From VXYL01 sp963422285 (GTDB lineage Bacteria > Pseudomonadota > Gammaproteobacteria > Pseudomonadales > Azotimanducaceae), in the NCBI GenBank assembly GCA_963422285.2, contig OY729419.2:930001-994000 (forward strand): 64,000 bases of DNA, in the 5' to 3' direction. Under the pieces are notes generated by a model. That model searched no databases. It was not told where the DNA came from and was given only the letters and a program-made list of their open reading frames with translations. Position numbers and translations under genes: made by a program. Positions 7,858-16,664 of the stretch are shown here, piece after piece (within the stretch, counting starts at the first letter, position 1; each line of letters opens with the position of its first letter).

Positions 7858-9435
7858 GTGACGAACGAAACCGGGCGGCACCGTCAGCCCGCGGCCGAGA
7901 AAAACGCCTCCGCGGCGGCGCCGGGACAGCCGCGGGCGAAATTGGACCGGCCGGTGTTCGCCATCAGCGCAAGCTGCGTGGTGGCAGCGGCGGTGCCGAT
8001 GATCGTCTTTCCCGAGGCGGCGGCGACGCGGATCGACCAAGTCTACGGATGGATCGTCGGCGCCTTCGGCGTCTTCTATCTCTGGGCCACCATCTTCGCC
8101 ACGGTGTTTTTGGCTTGGCTGGCATGCAGCCGTCATGGCCGGCGAACGCTGGGCGACGACGCCAAGCCGGAGTACGGCACCTTGAGCTGGATGGCCATGC
8201 TGTTCTGCGCCGGCATCGGCTCCGGCCTCGTCTACTGGTCCACCGTGGAGTGGGCCTACTATCTGGACCAGCCGCCCTTCGGGGTCGCGCCGGGCACCGA
8301 GTCGGCCCGGGAGTGGGCGGCCGCCTACGGCATCTTCCATTGGGGCATCTCCGCCTGGTGCCTGTATTGCCTGCCCACTGTCGCCATCGCGTGGCCGTAC
8401 TATCGCTACCGCCTGCCCTACCTGCGCCTGTCCGGGGCGTTGGTGGGGCTGTTCGGGCGGGATTTCGCACATCGACCTTGGGGACGTGCCGTAGATCTGC
8501 TGTTCATTATCGCGCTAATCGGCGGCACCGGCACGTCGTTGGGGCTCGCCACGCCCATGCTGGCTGCAGTGGCGGCCCGCCTGTTCGGCATCGACGAGTC
8601 TTTTTGGCTTACCGTCGCCATCGCCGGCGTGTGCGTGGCGCTGTTCGCGACCAGCGTGTACCTGGGTCTCGAACGGGGCATCCGGCGGCTTTCCACCGTC
8701 AACTTGGCGCTGGCCGGCGTGTTCCTCGTCTGGGTGCTGGTCACGGGACCGGCCATCTTCGCTTTGGAGCTGGGCACGTCGTCCATCGGCTTGATGGTGC
8801 AGGAGTTCGTACGCATGAGCACTTGGACGGATGCCGTGCGCAACAGCGGCTTCATCGAGGATTGGACGGTTTTCTACTGGGCGTGGTGGATCGCCTATGG
8901 TCCGTTCATGGGCCTGTTCGTCACCCGGATTTCCCGTGGCCGTACGCTGCGGGCGGTGATCCTCGGCATGATCGGCTTCGGCACTCTGGGCTGCGCGGTG
9001 TTTTACGTGGCATGGGGCAACAGCGTGATGTGGATGGACATGCACGAGGGCATCGGCTTTTTGGACTTGGTGCGCGACGGCAAGCCCGCCACCGCCATCG
9101 CCGGGGCGGTGGCCAACGTGGCCGGCCAGCCGCTGCCGTTGGCGTTGTTCCTGGCATTGGGGTTGATATTCGTGGCCACCACCTACGACTCCGCCTCCTA
9201 TTCCATTTCCGCGGCCGCCACGCGAGGACTCACGCCGGGCGCGGAGCCGTCGCGCCCTCATCGCGTGTTTTGGGCCTTCGCCTTGGCGCTGCTTCCCGTG
9301 GCGCTGGTAGCGATCAACACCTTGGACGCCGCCAAGTCGGCAACCTTGGTGGCATCCCTGCCGCTCTTGGCCGTAACAGTGTTGATGGTGGCGTCGCTGC
9401 TGCGCTCGTTGCGCGAGCCCGACTGTCCGCCGTGA
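7858..9435 (+). CDS. BCCT-family betaine/choline/carnitine transporter
   Basis: Inner-membrane transporter of the betaine-choline-carnitine family, taking up compatible solutes or quaternary amines with Na+ or H+. About 525 residues with roughly 12 hydrophobic segments. Hallmarks are the glycine stretch GIGSGLVYWSTVEW and the aromatic segment FYWAWWIAYGPFMG, which form the substrate site. The GTG at 7858 has GGAGG immediately upstream; an ATG at 7843 is also in frame. No C-terminal osmosensing extension is seen, so this may be a constitutive uptake system. The substrate cannot be fixed from sequence. Confidence 0.88.
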   Translation: MTNETGRHRQPAAEKNASAAAPGQPRAKLDRPVFAISASCVVAAAVPMIVFPEAAATRIDQVYGWIVGAFGVFYLWATIFATVFLAWLACSRHGRRTLGDDAKPEYGTLSWMAMLFCAGIGSGLVYWSTVEWAYYLDQPPFGVAPGTESAREWAAAYGIFHWGISAWCLYCLPTVAIAWPYYRYRLPYLRLSGALVGLFGRDFAHRPWGRAVDLLFIIALIGGTGTSLGLATPMLAAVAARLFGIDESFWLTVAIAGVCVALFATSVYLGLERGIRRLSTVNLALAGVFLVWVLVTGPAIFALELGTSSIGLMVQEFVRMSTWTDAVRNSGFIEDWTVFYWAWWIAYGPFMGLFVTRISRGRTLRAVILGMIGFGTLGCAVFYVAWGNSVMWMDMHEGIGFLDLVRDGKPATAIAGAVANVAGQPLPLALFLALGLIFVATTYDSASYSISAAATRGLTPGAEPSRPHRVFWAFALALLPVALVAINTLDAAKSATLVASLPLLAVTVLMVASLLRSLREPDCPP

Positions 9436-9629
9436 GCCGCGCAGCGCCACCGGCGGCATCGCTAGCCATGCCGCGTACCACGGCACCTGCGCACCCGAGC
9501 TGTTGACGGCATCGGACTGGGCCGCCGAGCCCATCCGTAGCGTACCGCGACGCGAGCATGGTATGGACGCCGGGCGGAGTACTTGCTAAAAAGGCCCATC
9601 CGCGCCGATGCCATTGAGAAAGAGACACC

Positions 9630-11318
9630 ATGTCCGTGATACTGTCGAAGCTCGACCCCCGTTCCGAGCAGTTCCAGAAAAACCGCTCGGAGATGCTCGC
9701 CAAGCTGGCCTACTTGGACGAGCTCTACGAGCAAGCCGCTCAGGGCGGCGGCGAGGAGGCCATGACTCGCCTCAAGTCCCGGGACAAGCTGCCCATCCGC
9801 GAGCGCATCGCCCGGGTGCTGGACCCGGATTCGCCGTTCCTGGAGATCAGCCCGCTGGCGGCGTGGAACTCGCATTACAACCTAGGCTCCGGGTTCACCG
9901 TCGGCATCGGCGTCATCGAAGGCGTGGAGTGCGTGATTCTCGGCCACGATCCCTCGGTCCAGGCCGGTGCCATGAACCACTTCAACTCCAAGAAGCTGAT
10001 GCGGGGCTTGGAGATCGCCCGGGAGAACCGCATGCCCTACGTCCAGTTCGTCGAGTCCGCCGGCGCGGATCTGCGCGGCGGGGGCGGCGGCGGACGCGGG
10101 GGCGGCGGGCGCGATGCCGGCATCGAGGACCGGGACGCCTTCGTCCGACAGGTGCTGGAAGGAATGCGCGGCGCCACGGGCCACTTCGCCGAATCCGGGC
10201 GGCTGTTCTACGAGATCACCGAGCTCTCCAAGATGCGCATCCCCACCATTTCCGTGGTGTTCGGCGTCTCCACCGCCGGCGGCGCCTACCAGCCCGGCAT
10301 GAGCGACTACAACATCTTCATCCGCGGCCGCTCCCGGGTGTCCCTAGGAGGCCCGCCGCTGGTGAAGATGGCCACTGGCGAAGATGCGGACGGCGAAGAA
10401 CTGAGCGGCGCCTTCATGCACACCACCACCTCGGGCCTCGGCGACTACTTGGCGGAGCACGAACTCGACGGCATCCGCCTGTGTCGGGAAGTGGTGGCGC
10501 ATCTGAACTGGCGCAAGCTCGGCCCGGGCCCGACGCTGCCGGCGAACGAACCCGTCTACGACCAGGAGGAACTGCTCGGCATCGTCGGCGAGGATCTCGC
10601 CGTGCCCTTCGACATGCGCGAGGTGATCGCCCGGGTGGTGGACGGCTCGCGCTTCGAGGAGTTCAAGCCGCTGTACGGCCCGACGCTGGTGTGCGGCTGG
10701 ACGTCCATCCACGGCTACCCCATCGGCATCCTCGGCAACAACGGCGTACTGATGTCCGAATCATCGGAGAAGGCGTCGCAGTTCATTCAGCTCTGCAACC
10801 AGGTGGACGTGCCGCTGTTGTTCCTGCACAACATCACCGGCTACATCGTCGGCACGGACTTCGAGAAGCGCGGCATCACCAAGAACGGCTCGAAAATGAT
10901 CAACGCCGTTTCCAACTCCACCGTACCGCACATCACGGTGATAGTCGGCGCTTCCTACGGCGCCGGCAACTACGGCATGAGCGGGCGCGCCTACGGCACC
11001 CGCTTCGCCTACACCTGGCCCACCGCCAAGATCGCCGTCATGGGGCCGAAGCAGCAGGCCGGGGTGATGACCATCGTGCAGCGCGCCGCCGCCGAGCGGC
11101 GCGGCTTCGAGTTCGACGAAGAAGCCAACGGCAAGCGCGTGGAGCGCATGGAAATCCAGCTCGAAGAGCAGTCCAAGGGCCTGTTCGCCACTTCCCGGGT
11201 GGCCGACGACGGCATGATCGATCCCCGCGACACTCGCGATTTCATCGGCATCTCGCTGTCGGCCTGCCACAACAACGTCGTCCAAGGCACCAAGGAGTTC
11301 GGCACATGGCGCATGTAA
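9630..11318 (+). CDS. Biotin-dependent acyl-CoA carboxylase, carboxyltransferase (beta) subunit
   Basis: Transfers CO2 from carboxybiotin to an acyl-CoA: 3-methylcrotonyl-CoA (leucine breakdown) or geranyl-CoA (acyclic terpene breakdown). 562 residues. It has the two crotonase-like carboxyltransferase halves, with VFGVSTAGGAYQPG in the first and LLFLHNITGYIVGTDFE and SYGAGNYGMSGRAY in the second. After FVESAGADLR comes a glycine-rich low-complexity loop (about residues 149-160) that is longer than I expect for the family. It is followed by the alpha subunit gene 66 bp downstream and then the hydratase. The neighbours fit either the liu (leucine) or atu (terpene) pathway, so I give no symbol. 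Confidence 0.85.
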   Translation: MSVILSKLDPRSEQFQKNRSEMLAKLAYLDELYEQAAQGGGEEAMTRLKSRDKLPIRERIARVLDPDSPFLEISPLAAWNSHYNLGSGFTVGIGVIEGVECVILGHDPSVQAGAMNHFNSKKLMRGLEIARENRMPYVQFVESAGADLRGGGGGGRGGGGRDAGIEDRDAFVRQVLEGMRGATGHFAESGRLFYEITELSKMRIPTISVVFGVSTAGGAYQPGMSDYNIFIRGRSRVSLGGPPLVKMATGEDADGEELSGAFMHTTTSGLGDYLAEHELDGIRLCREVVAHLNWRKLGPGPTLPANEPVYDQEELLGIVGEDLAVPFDMREVIARVVDGSRFEEFKPLYGPTLVCGWTSIHGYPIGILGNNGVLMSESSEKASQFIQLCNQVDVPLLFLHNITGYIVGTDFEKRGITKNGSKMINAVSNSTVPHITVIVGASYGAGNYGMSGRAYGTRFAYTWPTAKIAVMGPKQQAGVMTIVQRAAAERRGFEFDEEANGKRVERMEIQLEEQSKGLFATSRVADDGMIDPRDTRDFIGISLSACHNNVVQGTKEFGTWRM

Positions 11319-11383
11319 CACGGCCAGCTTTCGGCAGGTCGCCCGCAGCTAGATGCTAGATCAAGGAAACAATAGGTTGTCGA

Positions 11384-13420
11384 ATGTCCTCTGATACCAT
11401 CGCGCCCATCCGCCGCCTGCTGATCGCCAACCGCGGCGAGATCGCTCGGCGCATCATCCGCACCGCCCACGATATGGGCATATCGACTGCCGCGGTGTAT
11501 GCCGACGGCGATGCCGGCGCGCCGTTCGTGAGCGAAGCGGACACTGCCATCGCCTTGAACGGCCAGACCTCGGCGGAAACCTATCTCGACATCGGCAAGA
11601 TGCTTGATGCCTGCCGCCGCACCGGCGCCGATGCCGTGCATCCGGGCTACGGCTTCCTGTCGGAGAACGCGGCGTTCGCGCAAGCGGTGACCGATGCTGG
11701 CATCCGCTGGGTGGGGCCGTCCCCAGAGGCCATTGCCCAGATGGGCGACAAGCTGTCGGCCAAGCGCGTCATCCAGGAAGCCAACGTGCCGACGCTGCCG
11801 GCCATCGAGTTGGAGCCCGGCGCGGACTTCCAGGCCGCGGCCGAGCAAATCGGCTACCCGGTGCTGGTGAAGGCATCTGCCGGCGGCGGCGGACGCGGCA
11901 TGAGAGTGGTGGAAATGCCGAAGGATCTGGCAGCCGCCATCGCCGGCGCACGTCAAGAGGCCGGTGCCGCGTTTGGCGACGACACCTTGTTCCTGGAACG
12001 CTGGCTCACTGCGGCCCGGCATGTGGAAATCCAGATGCTCGGCGACAAGCACGGCAACATCGTCCATTTGTTCGAACGCGAATGCTCCATTCAGCGTCGC
12101 CACCAGAAGATCATCGAGGAAGCGCCGTCGCCGGCCGTGGGCCCCGAACTGCGCGCGCGCATGGGCGAAGCCGCAGTGTCCGCGGCGCACCGGATCGGCT
12201 ACTCCTCCGCCGGCACCGTGGAGTTCCTGCTGGACGGCCGCGAGTTCTGGTTCCTGGAAGTGAACACCCGCTTGCAGGTGGAGCATCCGGTCACCGAGGA
12301 AATCACCGGCCTGGACCTGGTGCGCGAACAGCTGCGCATCGCCGAGGGCGAGACGCTCGGCTACGGCCAGGACGACATCGCCATCGACGGCCATGCCATC
12401 GAAGCTCGCATCTACGCGGAAAACCCGGCCAACGACTTCCTGCCTTCGCCCGGCACCGTGGAGGTGTGGCGACCTGCCGCGAGCCTCGCCCGATTCGATT
12501 CCGGGGTGGAGTCCGGCAGCGAGGTGAGCGTGGCGTTCGACCCCATGATCGCCAAGGTCGTCGTGCATGCGCCCACCCGACGCGAGGCCGCGGCACGGCT
12601 GGCGCGGGCGCTGGAACAGACGTCGCTGCAAGGGCTGCGACACAACCGCGACTTCCTGGCGGCCACGCTGCGCGAACCGGCCTTTCTGGCCGGCGACACC
12701 ACCACGGACTTCATCGAGCGCATCAACCCGCCGCGTACGCGGCTGCTCTCCGGCGAGACCCTGGCGGACGCGGCGATCGCGGCAGCCATTGCAGCCCAGG
12801 CCCTGCGCCGGGCGTCGGCGAAGGTGCAGCGCGGCTTTCCGAGCGGCTGGCGCAACTCCGTGATGCCGCCGGAACGGACGACCTTCAAGCATGGCGACGA
12901 CGAGATCGCCGTCCGCTATCGATGCCGTCGCGACGGCACCTTCCACATGACCATCGGCGAAGATCCCGAACGCGCCGTGGCGGTATTCGCTGCCGGCGCA
13001 GGCGTCGGCGCATCCAGCAGATGCGTGGATGTGGAAATCGACGGCCGCCGTGTGCAGCTTGCCGTGGTGCCGAAGGACGACCGCTGGCTGATCCACGGCA
13101 CGGACTTCGATGTGGAGCTCGAAGAACTGCCGCGTCTGCCCGTCCCCGGCCTGCTGGAAATCAAGGGCGGCCTGACCGCGCCCATGCCCGGCAACGTGCT
13201 CGCCACCCATGTGCGCGAAGGCGACGCCGTGCGCGAAGGCCAGCTGCTCTTGGTGCTGGAAGCGATGAAAATGCAGCATCGCATCACCGCCCCCTTCGAC
13301 GGCGCGGTGAAGGAACTGCACGTGGTCGAAGGAGAGCAGGTGGACAACGGCGCCCTGCTGGTGCTGCTGGCGGAGGCCGGCGAAGAAGAGGAAGACGCGG
13401 AAAACGCCGAGGGCGAGTAG
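11384..13420 (+). CDS. Biotin-dependent acyl-CoA carboxylase, biotin carboxylase/BCCP (alpha) subunit
   Basis: ATP-dependent biotin carboxylase fused to a biotin carrier domain; works with the beta subunit encoded just upstream. 678 residues. The N-terminal biotin carboxylase domain shows RRLLIANRGEIA, the ATP-grasp loop KASAGGGGRGM and the LEVNTRLQVEHPVTE metal-binding block. A linker covers residues about 450-590. The C-terminal biotinyl domain carries the EAMKM biotinylation site near residue 628. It ends in an acidic tail. ATG 11384 is preceded by AAGGAA-type sequence. It is in the same operon as the hydratase 14 bp downstream. Confidence 0.9.
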   Translation: MSSDTIAPIRRLLIANRGEIARRIIRTAHDMGISTAAVYADGDAGAPFVSEADTAIALNGQTSAETYLDIGKMLDACRRTGADAVHPGYGFLSENAAFAQAVTDAGIRWVGPSPEAIAQMGDKLSAKRVIQEANVPTLPAIELEPGADFQAAAEQIGYPVLVKASAGGGGRGMRVVEMPKDLAAAIAGARQEAGAAFGDDTLFLERWLTAARHVEIQMLGDKHGNIVHLFERECSIQRRHQKIIEEAPSPAVGPELRARMGEAAVSAAHRIGYSSAGTVEFLLDGREFWFLEVNTRLQVEHPVTEEITGLDLVREQLRIAEGETLGYGQDDIAIDGHAIEARIYAENPANDFLPSPGTVEVWRPAASLARFDSGVESGSEVSVAFDPMIAKVVVHAPTRREAAARLARALEQTSLQGLRHNRDFLAATLREPAFLAGDTTTDFIERINPPRTRLLSGETLADAAIAAAIAAQALRRASAKVQRGFPSGWRNSVMPPERTTFKHGDDEIAVRYRCRRDGTFHMTIGEDPERAVAVFAAGAGVGASSRCVDVEIDGRRVQLAVVPKDDRWLIHGTDFDVELEELPRLPVPGLLEIKGGLTAPMPGNVLATHVREGDAVREGQLLLVLEAMKMQHRITAPFDGAVKELHVVEGEQVDNGALLVLLAEAGEEEEDAENAEGE

Positions 13421-13434
13421 AAAACGGAGGAATC

Positions 13435-14208
13435 ATGTCCCAACTGGAAGCCACCATCTACGAAATCAAGAACGGCGCCGCCTGGATCACCCTGAATCGA
13501 CCGCGGAACCGCAACGCGCTGTCGGCGGTGCTGGTGAGCGAACTCTACGACCACCTGCTGGCCGCCAACGACGATCCCGCAGTCCGCGCCATCGTCGTCA
13601 CCGGCACGGACCCCGCCTTCTGCGCCGGCGCGGATCTGAAGAGCCCGCCCGGCGCCTCCATTGAAGGCCGTCGCGCCGTGCCCTATCCGCAGGTGCTCAC
13701 CACCATCCTGGAAAGCCCGAAACCCGTCATCGCTGCGGTCAACGGCGCCGCCTTCGCCGGCGGCCTGGGTCTGGTGGGCGCGGCGGACATCGTCGTCACC
13801 GCCGCCGAGGTGCAGTTCAGCTTCAGCGAAGTGCGCATCGGCGTCATTCCGGCGGTGATCTCCGTGGTCTGCATCCCCAAGCTTGGCACCCATCACGCCA
13901 TGCGCCTGTTCGTCACCGGCGCCCGCTTCACCGGCGCTGAGGCGGTGGCAATGGGCTTCGCCCACCGCGCCGTGCCTCGTACCGAACTCGAAGCCGCAGT
14001 CAACGAAGAACTCGACATGATCAACCGCGGCGGCCCGAACGCCGTTGTCGAATGCAAAAAGCTCGTCCGCCGCGTACCTCGATATCCCGATCTCGAGGAA
14101 GCCTTCCGCGAAACCGCCGCATGGAGCGGACGCATGTTCCGCAGCGAGGAAGCCGCCGAAGGCATGGCGGCGTTCCGAGAGAAACGCGACGCGAACTGGA
14201 TCGAATAG
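13435..14208 (+). CDS. Enoyl-CoA hydratase/isomerase family, methylglutaconyl-CoA hydratase type
   Basis: Crotonase-fold enzyme expected to hydrate the product of the adjacent carboxylase (3-methylglutaconyl-CoA or isohexenylglutaconyl-CoA). 257 residues. The oxyanion-hole segments AFCAGADLK and GAAFAGGLGLVGAADI are present. The second glutamate of classical hydratases is retained in SEVRIG while the first is replaced by Gly, which is the pattern of methylglutaconyl-type hydratases. A GGAGG ribosome site sits 5 bp before ATG 13435. The last ~45 bp recur as a diverged fragment at 16230. Confidence 0.87.
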   Translation: MSQLEATIYEIKNGAAWITLNRPRNRNALSAVLVSELYDHLLAANDDPAVRAIVVTGTDPAFCAGADLKSPPGASIEGRRAVPYPQVLTTILESPKPVIAAVNGAAFAGGLGLVGAADIVVTAAEVQFSFSEVRIGVIPAVISVVCIPKLGTHHAMRLFVTGARFTGAEAVAMGFAHRAVPRTELEAAVNEELDMINRGGPNAVVECKKLVRRVPRYPDLEEAFRETAAWSGRMFRSEEAAEGMAAFREKRDANWIE

Positions 14209-14215
14209 TAGCGCA
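14167..14215 (+). repeat. Direct repeat, left copy (3' end of hydratase gene)
   Basis: 49 bp covering the end of the hydratase gene. It matches 16230-16278 at 45 of 49 positions, in the same orientation and encoding the same C-terminal peptide (AAFREKRDA, then N or S, WIE). The two copies bracket the lipoprotein gene and hicBA. Confidence 0.8.
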
Positions 14216-14397
14216 GCGCGGCCTTGCGCCAGCCGCCTACGCCACGAATCGATACGGGGCAGCGTGAGAATGCTCACCAACAGCCGCTGCCTCAATGACT
14301 ATTATCTGCTCCCCTAGGGGTAGAGTACGTCCGCAGCTTCGGATCGAGAACCGTGCCGTACCTTTTCGAGGCGGAATGGATTGGGGAGGGATCACTC

Positions 14398-15078
14398 ATG
14401 CCAAGTCAACTCCGAAACAATCGGATTCTCATAAACGTGATTATCACCCTTGCGCTGGCTGTCTCCGCAGGATGCACATGCACACATCAAAAACCGTTAC
14501 CTAAGCCTACCCAGCGCCCTGAATGCGACGGCCAAGAGATGAATGCGGCCATTCGGCAGCTAGAGCAAGACATGCGCAGCAGCATCAAGGACGCCAAAGG
14601 GTTTCTCAGCGGAGAAATTCAGGAGATGGAGAAACGCCTGGACGAACGAATCGGGACGCTGGAGCCCGAACCCAGTGGGATCAAGCCCCATTCACATGAA
14701 AAACTCGCAAGCATTCTAGTGAGCATGGAAAGCGTCAATGACAGCATCAAGAGTATAGATAGTAAGATAGCTAGAGTAGAGACACGACTAAGTGAAAATA
14801 TCGTCTCTGTGGAGGCAAGTTTGAAAGAAAAATGGACTAACGAAGAGGCACAGCTTGATGAGAAAAGCAAGGAAATAAAGCTGATGATTAATGGCCTCGA
14901 ATCAAATATTGCTGAGTTAAAGGGAAACATCGCTGCTATACAGAGCGGTTTAGAAGATATCAAACGTGAGATTGAAGATGCAAGATGGTGGGCCCTGGGC
15001 TTGGTGGGAACGCTCCTTGTTGGGCTGGTAGGGCCGTGGCCGTTCGTCTGGAAGAGGCTCTCCAACGATTCGCGTTGA
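14398..15078 (+). CDS. Unknown coiled-coil lipoprotein with C-terminal membrane segment
   Basis: 226 residues from the ATG at 14398, which is preceded by GGGAGGG. Residues 1-25 form a signal with a likely lipidated Cys after SAG. Residues about 40-200 are almost entirely charged and heptad-like (repeated KSIDSKIARVETRLSENI-type spacing), predicting a long coiled coil. A hydrophobic segment WALGLVGTLLVGLVGPWPF lies near the C-terminus and is followed by basic residues. The gene is visibly AT-richer than its neighbours (Lys, Ile and Asn rich), which suggests recent transfer. An envelope-spanning or spanin-like role is possible but unproven. Confidence 0.65.
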   Translation: MPSQLRNNRILINVIITLALAVSAGCTCTHQKPLPKPTQRPECDGQEMNAAIRQLEQDMRSSIKDAKGFLSGEIQEMEKRLDERIGTLEPEPSGIKPHSHEKLASILVSMESVNDSIKSIDSKIARVETRLSENIVSVEASLKEKWTNEEAQLDEKSKEIKLMINGLESNIAELKGNIAAIQSGLEDIKREIEDARWWALGLVGTLLVGLVGPWPFVWKRLSNDSR

Positions 15079-15550
15079 CACACCTAATGTCGTCCAGTGT
15101 AGACCGGCCGCTATGGCAGCCCCTCCCCAAGTCCTCCGCTTCGCGCCCAGCTGCTGATCGGTAATCTGCCGGCCGGGCGGCGTACTCCAAGCCCGGCAGC
15201 GCCGATGGTAGGGATCGCCTATTTCCGTTGGCCCCGCATCGTCGAGAACGCAGAAGTCCTCGTTGGCAACCACGGTACGCTCGAACTGGTTGGCTCAGCC
15301 GATGGGGTCCATATGCACAGGTTCGCGGTCCGAAACCCAGATGTCCACCGCCTCCAAGAACGCCCTTGCCTCGGCATTCGCAGCCGCTCCGGCGATGACG
15401 ATCCCGATGTGGGATCGGTGCGCGATCCAGATGTCGATTCCAGAGCCCAAGCGCACCAGAGGCAGCAGCGAGTACTATTCGGATAAGCGGCCGGCCCGCT
15501 AGTAGTTCTCCGGCGACAGGATGGCTTGCGACGCGGCGTTGATGCGTCTG
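15079..15550. other. Decayed stretch between lipoprotein gene and hicA
   Basis: No intact gene. The minus strand between about 15490 and 15160 reads protein-like (GIDIWIAHRSHIGIVI, then FLEAVDIWVSDREP, an in-frame stop, then VVANEDFCVLDDAG), suggesting the remains of a gene downstream of hicA. I could not assign the family. Confidence 0.35.
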
Positions 15551-15761
15551 TCAGGCGCGTTGGAACTCCTGCCAGTCGATCCCTAGCTGCCGAACAGCGC
15601 CGCACCGTCCCCAGCTTCAAGTCGCGACCGCCCCAGTCGGGTATGACGGTTCCACACCGGGAGTGCGGGTTGAGCCACTTTCGATGAGATCCGCTCCCTC
15701 TGCGCTCCCGTTCCTGGCAACCGAGGACTGTCAGCTTTCGAGCGACTTCGCGATAGGTCAC
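15551..15761 (-). pseudogene. hicA: HicA toxin gene with a +1 frameshift
   Basis: HicA toxins are small dsRBD-fold mRNA interferases. The frame starts at GTG 15761, overlapping the hicB stop (GTGA). It reads TYREVARKLTVLGCQE, then SHRKWLNP with the catalytic His, then PDWGGRDLKLGTV. One surplus base near 15605 shifts the frame; the expected C-terminus AVRQLGIDWQEFQRA continues in the next frame to TGA at 15551. Total length is 211 bp, not a multiple of three. The toxin should therefore be truncated just before its last helix. Without correction it is probably inactive. Confidence 0.78.
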
Positions 15762-16003
15762 GGCGCCGACACGACAGTATCGAGCCAGAGCGGATCTTGG
15801 GAAGAGAGCAGCTCGACGCTGGACGGCAGCAAGCGCCCCTGATCCTCGTACAACTCGATCACGGCCAGAAAGGCGTCCCCGACATTTGCCAGCGCTTCGT
15901 CGATGGAGTCGCCTTCGGTCACCAGCTCGGGCAGCAACGGCGAAGTAACCGTATATCCCCCCTCGGGCTGGGGCGTCAAGACGAGGGGCAGCTTGTAGTT
16001 CAT
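15758..16003 (-). CDS. hicB: HicB-family antitoxin
   Basis: 81-residue antitoxin of the type II HicAB system. It binds and blocks the HicA interferase and normally represses its own operon. It has the partial RNase H-like fold seen in short HicB proteins: YKLPLVLTPQPEGGYTVTSP, then LPELVTEGDSIDEALANV and AFLAVIELY. It lacks an obvious C-terminal DNA-binding domain. ATG 16003. It is placed upstream of hicA with a 4-bp overlap; the toxin partner is frameshifted, so the antitoxin may now be orphaned. Confidence 0.88.
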   Translation of the reverse strand: MNYKLPLVLTPQPEGGYTVTSPLLPELVTEGDSIDEALANVGDAFLAVIELYEDQGRLLPSSVELLSSQDPLWLDTVVSAP

Positions 16004-16664
16004 CGCCGTTTTCGCCTGTGTCGCCGTCTGCCGCGCGGCAGCCTATTCCGTAGGCGTCGCCATGTCGAGGGTTCGTCGTCGTCCCGACTCGGTCTCGCGT
16101 ACATGGGGACGCCACCAGGATTCTTCAGTTTCCCTCCGCAGCACCCGTACCGACGTGGCGGGACGTGGCGGATAGTGTATGCAGCGAGCCGCGGCCAGCA
16201 GCCTAGCGAAGGGATCGCTCGTGCGCGGCGCGGCGTTCCGGGAGAAACGCGACGCGAGCTGGATCGAGCAGTAGCGCATTTCATCCCCGGCAATGCCTCG
16301 GGCCAGCTCTGGGTGGACTCGCGCACACTGTCCTCGGTCGACAGAAGTGCTTGTCTTCGTTGGTGTTCGCGCCTGTCCGCATCGAAATTCAATCTCTGGA
16401 TCTTGACGAATAACGCCTCCGTAGAGCAATGAACCAGTCGTCGATATCGGGTTCCGATCGCGGTTCGGATGCAGTCACCCGGTATTCGATTCCCTCTTGC
16501 GCAAGCTCCACGATAGGTCGCCTCATCCAGCCAGCAGGCGGATGTCGTGACGGTGTACAAGGAGCCGGCTTGGGAGCGCCGAGCCGCGTCAATGAGCCGG
16601 ACACGTCGGCGAAAACGGATTGGCGCCACTCTCCTCATGCGCCGCAAGTCCGCGGCCGGCGCCA
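16004..16664. other. Gene-free stretch with a hydratase scrap
   Basis: No gene is supported on either strand. The only recognisable content is the hydratase 3'-end fragment at 16230-16278. Confidence 0.5.
16230..16278 (+). pseudogene. Fragment of an enoyl-CoA hydratase gene (direct repeat, right copy)
   Basis: Reads GAAFREKRDASWIEQ and then stop TAG, matching the C-terminus of the intact hydratase ending at 14208 with 4 differences in 49 bp. The divergence suggests either an old duplication or the tail of a second hydratase copy removed when the island arrived. Confidence 0.7.

Noticed and set aside
7410..9506. Long plus-strand frame over the BCCT transporter gene
   Set aside because: Out-of-frame shadow; the frame at 7858-9435 has clear transporter motifs.
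12082..13434. Upstream extension of the hydratase reading frame
   Set aside because: Overlaps the biotin carboxylase gene completely; the hydratase starts at 13435 with a good ribosome site.
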